A stretch of 16,254 bases of DNA from assembly GCA_035946955.1 (NCBI GenBank), contig DASYYE010000588.1:1-16254 (forward strand), read 5' to 3'. This DNA comes from DASYYE01 sp035946955. Lineage in GTDB: Bacteria; Actinomycetota; Actinomycetes; Streptosporangiales; Streptosporangiaceae. The notes below the pieces were generated by a model. That model did no database searches. It saw only the letters and a program-made list of their open reading frames with translations, and was not told the origin of the DNA. Below, piece by piece: positions 5,137 through 11,712 of the stretch. Made by a program: the position numbers and the translations under genes. Position 1 is the first letter of the stretch, and every line of letters begins with the position of its first letter.

Positions 5137-6492
5137 GTTGGCTTCCTCAGTACGCGGGGTGAGCAGGGCGCGGGGGGCCAGGGTCAGCCAGTCGGGCGCC
5201 CCGTTGAGCACACCACCGGCCGGGTCGTCCTCGCCCTGGCTGCGGACTACGTCGGAGTCTGGGCGCAGGGTGTCCCGGACGACGAGCACACAGAGCAACA
5301 CGACTGTGAGGAAGCGGGCTACCAAGGCTATGAAGTAGGTGCCCGCGGTGATCCCTCCGTCGGAGGCCACGACGTGGGCTGGCGCATTGCCAAGGAAGAT
5401 AGTGACCAGGTAGGCCCAGATCGCGAAGAAGTACGCCACCTCGGCGGCCTGCCAGAGTGCGAAGGACCACAACCTCGGCCGGGCGAGCACCACCAGCGGC
5501 GCCAGCCAGATCACATACTGCGGCGACCACACCTTGTTGAACAGCAGGAACACCGCCAGCACCAGGAAGCACAGTTGCGGAACCCGCGGCCGGCGCGGTG
5601 CGGCCAGCGCCAGCAACGCCATCAGCAGGCATCCCACGGCGATCAGGGCCGCTGACAAGGTGTTGAGCGCGTTCACACTGAGCGTGCCCAGCACCGGCCA
5701 GTGTTCGGCCTCGAAGAGGTACCAGACCGAGCCCCAGTCCGCGCCCCGGGTCTCGTTGAGTTGGTAGAAGCGCGACCAGCCGGGTGCGGTCAGCGCGACG
5801 GGCAGGTTGACCACGAGCCAGGTCACAGCGGCCGAGGCCACCGTGACCCCGAACGCCCGCAGCCGCCTAGCACGCACGCACAGCAGCAACAGCGGCCAGA
5901 AAAAGAGGACCGGGTAGAACTTTGTCGCCACGGCCAGCCCCAGCAGGATCCCCGCCAGCACGGTGCGGCGTCCCGCCCAGGCCGCCAGGCCAACGGTGGC
6001 CAGGGCCATGGCCATCAGATCCCAGTTGATGAACGAGCCGAGAACCAGCCCAGGCGCAAGAGCGACCCCCAGTGCGGTCCACCGCCGTGACGGTCCCGCG
6101 AGGTAAGCGGTGGCGAGGGTGGCCGCGAGCGCGAACACCGACAGCAGGACCACGGTGACGTCGAAGAACTCCCGGCCCGCAGTGTACGGGTTGGCGGCAT
6201 GGTGAGCCACCCAGGCTGCTGCCTGCATGGCGCCGCCGATGAGCACCGGGTATTCGACCGGGTGGCCGTAGTAGGGAACCTTGCCCGCGGCCAGGCCCTC
6301 ACCGAAGTACAGCGGGTAGATGTCGGTGTAGCAGTGCGCCTGGAACTGCCCGATGTTGGAGTTCCAGGCCCCGCTCCAGCATGCCGCCTTGTTGAGGAAC
6401 GCCAAGCCACTCCCGGCCAGGCTGGCGGCCACCAGCACAGGCGTGGACCCGGCGAGCACCGCCAAGCGGGGGCCGAGTCGGCCGTCCCCCAT
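5131..6492 (-). CDS. GT87-family polyprenol-phosphomannose mannosyltransferase
   Basis: This GT-C type multi-spanning enzyme (PimE-like) would move mannose from polyprenyl-phosphate-mannose onto an envelope lipid or glycan on the outer face of the membrane. About ten hydrophobic segments are visible. The first extracytoplasmic loop has NIGQFQAHCYTDIYPLYFGEG and YYGHPVEYPVL. The Asp of CYTDIYPLY (residue 57 from this start) sits where PimE has its catalytic Asp58. A charged tail of about 45 residues ends the protein. I chose the ATG at 6492 (453 aa) because it gives a short cytoplasmic N-terminus. A TTG at 6522, two bases after the PBP stop, and a TTG at 6582 overlapping that gene are alternatives; none has a good Shine-Dalgarno, suggesting coupling to the PBP gene. 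The acceptor is unknown. The homologue beside ponA1 in M. tuberculosis (Rv0051) has the same position. Confidence 0.85.
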   Translation of the reverse strand: MGDGRLGPRLAVLAGSTPVLVAASLAGSGLAFLNKAACWSGAWNSNIGQFQAHCYTDIYPLYFGEGLAAGKVPYYGHPVEYPVLIGGAMQAAAWVAHHAANPYTAGREFFDVTVVLLSVFALAATLATAYLAGPSRRWTALGVALAPGLVLGSFINWDLMAMALATVGLAAWAGRRTVLAGILLGLAVATKFYPVLFFWPLLLLCVRARRLRAFGVTVASAAVTWLVVNLPVALTAPGWSRFYQLNETRGADWGSVWYLFEAEHWPVLGTLSVNALNTLSAALIAVGCLLMALLALAAPRRPRVPQLCFLVLAVFLLFNKVWSPQYVIWLAPLVVLARPRLWSFALWQAAEVAYFFAIWAYLVTIFLGNAPAHVVASDGGITAGTYFIALVARFLTVVLLCVLVVRDTLRPDSDVVRSQGEDDPAGGVLNGAPDWLTLAPRALLTPRTEEANP

Positions 6493-6523
6493 GGACGCTG
6501 CTCGCGCCCTGTCCCCCAGCAAA

Positions 6524-9500
6524 CTAATGGTGCTGTCTCCGCCTGCGCTGACGTGACCACTCTGCGAAGGGGAACGCACCAAGGGCCAGCGCCCCGAGGA
6601 TCGGCACCGCGCCCAGCGCCACGCTCTCCGCCGCGCTGCCGCGCGGGGTGGCCAGGCCGCTGCGCGGGGGGGCTAGTCCCGGCCCTGGGCTGTGTGTGTT
6701 CGACGGGGTCGGGGTGGGTGTCGGACTACCTGTAGGTGTCGCCGTCGGGGTCGGCGTGGGGCTCGGGGTGTTACACGGGTTCGGGGAGCCGCTGTTCCCG
6801 ACGAAGCCACCGCCACCGCCGTGCCCATGGCCGTTGCCGTTGCCGTTGCCGCCACCCCACGGGCCACACCCGTGGTGACCGTTGCCTTGTCCCTGCTGGT
6901 GGTGCTTCTTCGGCTTCGGCAGCGCTCCGACCAGGTTCCACTTCGTTCCCAGGCTGGGGTCCGCCATGTTGGGGGGGGGCTGCGGAAACTGCTGGACCGG
7001 GACGTTGTTGAACTCCTTGACGAAGTAGTCATGCCATATGGTGGCGGGCCACCCGCCGCCATAACCGGCTGTGCCACCAACGCCGAACAGCGTCTGGATT
7101 CCAGCGGGCGGCGCGTAACTCAGGGAGCCCTTGGCTGCGCAGGCGTTCTGCAGTCTCTTCGGGCATGTGGGCTTGCTGACGAACATTCCGATGGCCATCG
7201 CGTACTTGGGGGTCGCACCGAGGAAGAACGCGGACTGTGCCAGGTTCGTCGTGCCCGTCTTGGCGATCACCGGCTGGCCGTTGGGCAGCGCATCCCCCGG
7301 AGCCGTGCCAAGGCCCTGGGTGAAGTCCTGCGACATAGCCCAGTCCATCTCGGTGGCCTGGCTCAGGGTCAGCACCTGCCTGTGCTGCACCAGCGCCGAC
7401 ACCACACCCCCGGCCGCCGTGACGTACTTGGAGATCACGTGCGGGGTGACGTAGACGCCGTTGTTGGCGATAGTGGCGATCATGGTCGCCTGTTCCTGGA
7501 CCGTGAGCGACCCCTGGCCGAGTGCTTCACCGACATAGTCTTCATAGCTTTGGCCCATGGCGGTCCCTGGGCCCGTATAGACCCCGAACTGTTGGGCCAT
7601 CGCCATCACCTTCGCGCCACTGACCCGCGAGTAGAGCGAGGTGAACGCCGTGTTCAGCGACATGGCCATAGCCTTCTGTGAACTCACAGGGCCCTGGTTC
7701 TGCTGTGCCTCGTCGTTGGTGACCTGGAACCACGACGTGGTCCCCGCAGGGGGCTGGTTACCGGGCTTCGGATACACGTTCGGCGGTGACCCGACCGGCG
7801 GGATCCACAGTGGCGAGATGCCGTTCAGGATGCTGGTGTACGCGTTCATGCCGTCCTTGATCGCTGCTGCGAGCACGTACGGCTTGAACGAGGACCCCAC
7901 CTGGTTGTACGAGGCCAGCGCGTAGTCGAAATTATTCTTGCTGTAGCTCGGGCCACCGTACTCGGCCAGGATGTCCCCGGTCTTCGGGTCCGTCAGGACC
8001 GCGCCGGTATGGACCCAACTCGGCAGGCTCTTGCATGGGTACCCAATCGCCGTTCCTGGGTCGCCGCCGCCTACCAGCGTCGTGGGCGAGTTAGTCGCTG
8101 CGCTGCACTGCTTCATGTACCGCAAGTTCTGGTCCACCGTGGCGTACAGGGCGTCCGTCAAGGGCTTGCTGTACGTCGTGTAGATCTTCAGGCCGGCGGT
8201 GGACAGCCTGGTCCCGGCCTGCTGCGAGGTGTCATGGAAGTAGGTCGTCGCCATTTCGTACTGGACCTTCTCCATGATGTAGCCGTAATAGTGGCCCCAG
8301 TTGTTGTTGAACGGCGGGGCGGTGGTGGGGAACTTCGTCGAGGATGCGGTCTGCTGCGAGATGTAGTTCATCGACGCCATGGCGCCGAGCACGTACTTGA
8401 AGCGGAACGCCAACGCCGAATAGGCCGCCCCACCCTTGGGGTTGGGGGTGTAGTAACTGGGACTCTGCGGCATGGCGGCCAGCATCGCCGCCTGGGCGAG
8501 GGTCAGCTTGCCGACCGGCTCGTTGAAGTACACCTGGGCTGCCGCGCCCACGCCGTAGGCACCGTCACCGAAATAGACCGTGTTCAGGTAGTGCTCCAGG
8601 ATCCAGGCCTTGGACTCCTGCGAGGCGAGCTTCTCCGAGACGAAGATCTCCTTGATTTTGCGGCTCAGGGTCTGCGAGCTGCCGATGTTCACGTAGTAGT
8701 TACGGACCAGTTGCTGGGTCAGGGTGGATGCGCCCTGGAGGCTGTTGCTCGAGCTGGTCAGGTCGTAGTAGGCGGCACGCAGGATCCCGCCGAAGGAGAT
8801 GCCGCCCTCGTGGTAGAAGTTCTTGTCCTCTGCCGCGACCATGGCTTCGCGCATCACGACCGGGATCTGGTTGTAGGTCAGGATCTGCCGGTTGACGTCG
8901 CCGAACTTGCCGACAGGGGTCTTGCCATCGCTGAAGTAGACGGTTGACGCCGAGTCTGTGACCGCATTGTTCACATCGGGAATGGGGGTGTGCGAGTAGG
9001 CGTATGCGATACCACCCGCACAGATGATGATGAAGACACCAATCGTGGCGCCTACGACCCCCAGGGCCTTCTTCCAGGTCCAGTGACGCCACCAGTCGCC
9101 TTTGCGGCGCACCCGGGGGGTCTTCCCGTCCCGGCCGCCGCCGTCGTCCCAGCCGTCTCCGCCGTCGCCGTTCCCATGACCGGGACCGCCCCAGTCGCCG
9201 TCCTGCTTCCGCAAGCGCTGCAGCAAGTTCGGGCGCTCTGGCCCGTCATAGCCAGCACCCCGGCGCCGGTACGCATCCAGCCTGGCCATGGCGTCGTTGC
9301 GGGGAGCGGCACCGCCACTCGCGCCGACCCGGTCGCGTAGCGCCGTGCCGTGGCGCCCACCTGCACCGTTGGACATGTCCGCATCGCCGCGTAGCCCCGC
9401 GGCGCGCGTGGTGCCGCCGTAGATGCCTGTCCCGCCGTGTGCGCCGTTGGAGTCCCGGTCACTGTCACGGGACTGGGGCCTCGCAGACGAGGCCACATCA

Positions 9501-9838
9501 CCGCGGCCACCTCTCGGGGTTTCCCGGCCGTCCCAGCCGTTGCGGCCATCAGATCCCCAGGAGGACCGGGACTCCGCAGGCCTCTCCTGACGGGGTGGCT
9601 GCGGGCGCGCGCCGTTGCCGTTCTCACGGACACCGCCATCGCGCCGGTGGCTGCCCCGCGGCTCACCGCGGTCGGAGCCGACCCTGGGCATACCCCGGTC
9701 TGCGCTGCTCGCCCGGGAGGAAGGGCTCCCCCCGTTTCCCCGGTCATACCGGCCGACGGCGGCCTGGTCGCGCCTGGGGCCTGGCGGCCCCTCGCGCCTA
9801 GGAGAACCGTAGGGCGGGGGAAACTCTGGGTTACTCAC
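6524..9838 (-). CDS. Class A penicillin-binding protein (GT51 + transpeptidase)
   Basis: A bifunctional peptidoglycan synthase of the ponA1/PBP1A type, 1104 residues, anchored in the membrane and acting outside the cell. Residues 1-250 are a disordered cytoplasmic tail rich in Arg, Gly, Asp and Asn. The membrane segment is about 258-281. The glycosyltransferase 51 domain (about 310-470) has AAEDKNFYHEGG with catalytic Glu337, GASTLTQQLVRN (369-380) and RKIKE. The transpeptidase (about 600-945) has SSFK (Ser649 nucleophile, Lys652), SLN (727-729) and KTGT (860-863). A Gly/His/Asn-rich stretch (983-1017), a Pro-Thr repeat (1024-1046) and a hydrophobic segment (about 1072-1092) ending RQRRRRQHH follow. 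The GTG start at 9838 has GAGGA three bases upstream. It is followed by the GT87 gene with almost no gap. A run of nine C lies in codons 954-956. Confidence 0.95.
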   Translation of the reverse strand: MSNPEFPPPYGSPRREGPPGPRRDQAAVGRYDRGNGGSPSSRASSADRGMPRVGSDRGEPRGSHRRDGGVRENGNGARPQPPRQERPAESRSSWGSDGRNGWDGRETPRGGRGDVASSARPQSRDSDRDSNGAHGGTGIYGGTTRAAGLRGDADMSNGAGGRHGTALRDRVGASGGAAPRNDAMARLDAYRRRGAGYDGPERPNLLQRLRKQDGDWGGPGHGNGDGGDGWDDGGGRDGKTPRVRRKGDWWRHWTWKKALGVVGATIGVFIIICAGGIAYAYSHTPIPDVNNAVTDSASTVYFSDGKTPVGKFGDVNRQILTYNQIPVVMREAMVAAEDKNFYHEGGISFGGILRAAYYDLTSSSNSLQGASTLTQQLVRNYYVNIGSSQTLSRKIKEIFVSEKLASQESKAWILEHYLNTVYFGDGAYGVGAAAQVYFNEPVGKLTLAQAAMLAAMPQSPSYYTPNPKGGAAYSALAFRFKYVLGAMASMNYISQQTASSTKFPTTAPPFNNNWGHYYGYIMEKVQYEMATTYFHDTSQQAGTRLSTAGLKIYTTYSKPLTDALYATVDQNLRYMKQCSAATNSPTTLVGGGDPGTAIGYPCKSLPSWVHTGAVLTDPKTGDILAEYGGPSYSKNNFDYALASYNQVGSSFKPYVLAAAIKDGMNAYTSILNGISPLWIPPVGSPPNVYPKPGNQPPAGTTSWFQVTNDEAQQNQGPVSSQKAMAMSLNTAFTSLYSRVSGAKVMAMAQQFGVYTGPGTAMGQSYEDYVGEALGQGSLTVQEQATMIATIANNGVYVTPHVISKYVTAAGGVVSALVQHRQVLTLSQATEMDWAMSQDFTQGLGTAPGDALPNGQPVIAKTGTTNLAQSAFFLGATPKYAMAIGMFVSKPTCPKRLQNACAAKGSLSYAPPAGIQTLFGVGGTAGYGGGWPATIWHDYFVKEFNNVPVQQFPQPPPNMADPSLGTKWNLVGALPKPKKHHQQGQGNGHHGCGPWGGGNGNGNGHGHGGGGGFVGNSGSPNPCNTPSPTPTPTATPTGSPTPTPTPSNTHSPGPGLAPPRSGLATPRGSAAESVALGAVPILGALALGAFPFAEWSRQRRRRQHH
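6971..6979 (-). repeat. Nine-base homopolymer (C9 in the coding strand) in the PBP gene
   Basis: Nine consecutive G on the + strand encode Pro954-Pro956 of the PBP. It is the longest mononucleotide run I noticed in the window. It lies just past the transpeptidase domain, so a slip would replace the C-terminal tail but leave both catalytic domains. Confidence 0.85.
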
Positions 9839-10152
9839 GCGTCCTCGCTGGTGGGTGAGACAGTTGCGGCGGGAGTGAACCCGCCGCGGGCTTCACCGTA
9901 CCCGGTGGCCGGCACCTCGGTGTGCCCGTCCACCACCGTGTCCCAGGGCCTGCCCGCTAGTGGACAAGCCCTATGTGTGCCCCTGGGCTGCACGAACCCG
10001 CCCGGGCTGGTCTCTGGTCCGGTAAACCGCTAGTGCGGTCCTCCGGACCTGCGAGGTGCTCCCCCCGGGGCCTCTGCTGCGAGCCCGGCGTAGCTAACAC
10101 CATGGCTGCAGTCTGTGTCGTAACCCCAGGGCCGGCCCCCTAGGGCTTGTGG
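9839..10152 (-). promoter_or_regulatory. Structured 314-nt spacer or leader between DUF5318 and PBP genes
   Basis: No gene is seen in this gap. The - strand transcript has many stems: CCAGGG-type arms 9942-9948/9981-9987 (CCCAGGG/CCCTGGG), a tight hairpin at about 10037-10049 (GGTCC/GGACC), and two overlapping hairpins next to the PBP start (9866-9896). It is too long for a simple intercistronic spacer within an operon, so it may contain a PBP promoter and a regulatory leader. I found no match to a known riboswitch class by eye. Confidence 0.4.
9866..9896 (-). promoter_or_regulatory. Two mutually exclusive hairpins upstream of the PBP start
   Basis: Hairpin A uses 9896-9892 plus 9890-9887 with 9883-9880 plus 9879-9875 (GUGAA and CCCG against CGGG and UUCAC, one bulged G, 3-nt loop). 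Hairpin B uses 9887-9880 with 9873-9866 (GCGGCGGG/CCCGCCGC, 6-nt loop). They share 9887-9875, so only one can form at a time. B ends 27 bases before the GTG. This is the layout of an attenuator or translational switch; the function is inferred. Confidence 0.45.
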
Positions 10153-10578
10153 TCAATCGGCCGCGCCGCCTGCTGTCTCGCTGGCCCGGGCCCGCCGACC
10201 ACGCCGGGTGCGTGGCTCGCCCGTGCCAAGGACATAGGACGACGCGAGGTGGTTCCATCCACAACTCTGACAGACCTCAACAACGTACACGCGGAACTCG
10301 CCATATTCAGCGGCCATCTCGGCCAGTTCTGACCCACGCTTTACCCGGCCCTCGTACTGGCCGAGTTCGTCACCGTACACATAGGTGACGTGGGTGAGGT
10401 TCGCGCGGCGGCAGATCGGGCAGCGGGCGTCGGTGGACTCGCCGTGGAACTTGGCCGCGCGGAGCAGGTACGGGTGCGCGTCACAAACGTCCGAGACCGT
10501 GGTTTGGCCAGCGAACACCGAGGCGAGCGTTGCCCGGCGGGCAAGCTTGTAATCGACGATGGACCGCCTCGGTGCCAT
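10153..10578 (-). CDS. DUF5318 zinc-ribbon protein
   Basis: A conserved actinobacterial protein of unknown function, 141 residues. It starts MAPRRSIVDYKLARR and has VCDAHPYLLRAAKFHG, then CPIC (Cys53, Cys56), LTHVTYVYGDELGQ, EFRVYVVEVCQSCGWNHL (Cys103, Cys106) and SYVLG. The two CxxC pairs would hold one zinc. It matches M. tuberculosis Rv0049, directly upstream of ponA1, so the neighbourhood is conserved. The ATG at 10578 fits the family N-terminus and lies seven bases after a -10-like TACGCT, suggesting leaderless expression. An ATG at 10599 is in frame but would lie upstream of that transcription start. The C-terminal 20 residues are a basic, disordered tail. A role beside the PBP, perhaps regulatory, is only inferred from context. 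Confidence 0.9.
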   Translation of the reverse strand: MAPRRSIVDYKLARRATLASVFAGQTTVSDVCDAHPYLLRAAKFHGESTDARCPICRRANLTHVTYVYGDELGQYEGRVKRGSELAEMAAEYGEFRVYVVEVCQSCGWNHLASSYVLGTGEPRTRRGRRARASETAGGAAD

Positions 10579-10585
10579 GTCCGAC

Positions 10586-10591
10586 AGCGTA
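10586..10591 (-). promoter_or_regulatory. Candidate -10 for the leaderless DUF5318 gene
   Basis: TACGCT on the - strand fits TANNNT and is seven bases upstream of the ATG at 10578. That ATG has no Shine-Dalgarno and coincides with the family N-terminus. Confidence 0.4.
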
Positions 10592-10746
10592 CGACGCATT
10601 TGCGGTCACGCCGAGACCCTGACCCAAGGCGGGCCGGCCCGTCTGCCTGCTGCGCCGCTGCCCGTCAGGCGCCGGGTACATGGGCAGATGGCCCCGGTGC
10701 CACCAGCCCGCATACTTGGCCGTGAACAGCACATGAATGCTTGTTT

Positions 10747-10764
10747 GCCTCCCACGGGGGAGGC
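10747..10764 (+). other. Perfect 7-bp hairpin abutting the PadR site
   Basis: GCCTCCC (10747-10753) and GGGAGGC (10758-10764) flank a four-base loop. The hairpin ends exactly where the first ATGTATCG begins. It may be a second operator arm or a terminator for upstream transcription. Confidence 0.4.
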
Positions 10765-10797
10765 ATGTATCGTCGTGATGTATCGGCTCGATACATC
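10765..10797 (+). promoter_or_regulatory. Likely PadR operator: palindrome plus extra half-site
   Basis: GATGTATCG (10777-10785) and CGATACATC (10789-10797) form a perfect 9-bp inverted repeat around GCT. A third half-site ATGTATCG (10765-10772) repeats the left arm 13 bp upstream. The outer bases ATGT...ACAT match the core of known PadR operators. It lies 117 bp before the padR start, so autoregulation is likely. Confidence 0.65.
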
Positions 10798-10819
10798 GAG
10801 TGGAGGAAACCCGCGCCAA

Positions 10820-10839
10820 ACGGCCTGTCACCAGGCCGT
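10820..10839 (+). other. 8-bp hairpin in the probable padR leader
   Basis: ACGGCCTG (10820-10827) and CAGGCCGT (10832-10839) pair perfectly around a TCAC loop, downstream of the operator and 74 bp before the padR start. It could protect the 5' end of the message or attenuate it. No U tract follows. Confidence 0.4.
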
Positions 10840-10913
10840 GCAGGACGCGGCGGCGGCACCGGCGAGACCCACGCCCACCAGGCACGACGGCGCCGCATAC
10901 AGGAACCAGCCGC

Positions 10914-11528
10914 ATGGTGGCAGTGGAGGCGCAGGCGTCCGTGACTGGGCACCGGTCAGGGGTTCTCGAACTCGCAGTGCTGGGGTTGCTGCACGAGACC
11001 CCCATGCACGGCTATGAACTCCGCAAGCGACTGAACGGGTTGCTCGGAGCGTTCCGGGCGTTCGGGTACGGATCTCTGTATCCCTGCCTGAAACTCCTGC
11101 TCGAACAGGGGCTTATCGCCGAAGACCAGCCGGAGATCCCAGCCAAGCCGCTGGCGGGCCGGCGCTCCAAGATCGTGTACCGGCTGACAGCAGAGGGCAA
11201 AGAGCGGCTGCAGAACCTGCTCACCGAGTCCGGCCCGTCAGCGTGGGAGGACGACGGGTTCGGCGTCCGTTTCGCCTTCTTCGGCCAGACGCGCGCCGAC
11301 ATCCGGCTGCGCATCCTGGAAGGGCGGCGGACCCGGCTAGAGGAGCGACTCGACGCGGTCCGGGCTGCGATGACGCGGACCCGGGAGCGGCTGGACACCT
11401 ACACCCTCGAACTCCACCGGCACGGCCTGGAGTCAGTCGAGCGGGAAGTCCGCTGGCTCAACGAACTGATCGCCTCGGAGCGCGACCCCGGCGCGCGAGC
11501 CACAAAGGATCCCGGAAACGGGACATGA
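10914..11528 (+). CDS. PadR-family transcriptional regulator
   Basis: A winged-helix repressor of 204 residues from the ATG at 10914, which has AGGA nine bases upstream. A GTG at 10941 preceded by GGAGG is an alternative, and the frame is open back to 10800. The DNA-binding domain (about 14-100) reads SGVLELAVLGLL, PMHGYELRKRL, GSLYPCLKLLLEQGLI and KIVYRLTAEGKERL, the PadR signature. The C-terminal half (about 125-190) is a charged, helical, coiled-coil-like dimerisation region of the Vir-type class. A palindromic ATGT-type operator upstream suggests autoregulation. It precedes ino1 by 184 bp in the same direction, as the Rv0047c/ino1 pair does in M. tuberculosis, so ino1 may be a target. The inducer is unknown. 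Confidence 0.92.
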   Translation: MVAVEAQASVTGHRSGVLELAVLGLLHETPMHGYELRKRLNGLLGAFRAFGYGSLYPCLKLLLEQGLIAEDQPEIPAKPLAGRRSKIVYRLTAEGKERLQNLLTESGPSAWEDDGFGVRFAFFGQTRADIRLRILEGRRTRLEERLDAVRAAMTRTRERLDTYTLELHRHGLESVEREVRWLNELIASERDPGARATKDPGNGT

Positions 11529-11712
11529 CCAGGCAGCGGCACCACACCCGCAGCCGGGCGCGGCCAGCAGTGAGCTGGGTGGCGGCGCCACATTCAGCCA
11601 TCAACAGGTCAGCGGGGTACGAGTCCGCTGGCGAAGTGGGACCGCAACCGGGCTGACGCCCGGAACGGCCAACGGAGCCGCAGCAGCGCGGCGGAAAAAA
11701 GGAGCAATCCTC
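11529..11712 (+). promoter_or_regulatory. Structured spacer or leader upstream of ino1
   Basis: This 184-bp gap has no gene. It includes hairpins CAGCGG/CCGCTG (11610-11615/11625-11630, 9-base loop) and CCGGGC/GCCCGG (11648-11653/11658-11663, loop TGAC). It ends in a strong AAAAAAGGAG ribosome site eight bases before the ATG. The long spacer and dense stems suggest leader control or a separate ino1 promoter. No known riboswitch class is matched convincingly. Confidence 0.4.

Larger units (their letters stand above)
10579..10913. other. Divergent control region between DUF5318 and padR
   Basis: There is no gene in these 335 bp. From left to right it holds the -10 of the DUF5318 gene (10586-10591), a G/C-rich stretch without clear elements (10600-10730), a hairpin (10747-10764), the palindromic PadR-type site (10765-10797) and a second hairpin (10820-10839) in the probable padR leader. 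On the - strand, TTCATG (10737-10732) and TATGCG (10714-10709) are spaced by 17 bp and could be another weak leftward promoter. Confidence 0.45.

Noticed and set aside
9872..9885. GGGTTCACTCCC on the - strand as a tRNA T-arm
   Set aside because: The loop does not fit the TTCRANY rule and no acceptor or anticodon arms surround it.
6692..10033. Several + strand frames of 200-330 codons opposite the PBP gene (6692-7681, 8009-8947, 9437-10033)
   Set aside because: All are antisense to the conserved PBP domains, with no ribosome sites and no family resemblance.
10081..10110. TAGCTAAC at 10091-10098 resembling a conserved segment of the c-di-AMP (ydaO) riboswitch
   Set aside because: It is on the + strand with no downstream + strand gene in reach, and the other conserved segments of the class are not visible. 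A covariance model search could settle it.
11601..11665. Loose resemblance of the ino1 leader to a ZTP riboswitch
   Set aside because: A few short words match, but the conserved pseudoknot segment near the 3' end is absent and ino1 is not a folate or purine gene.
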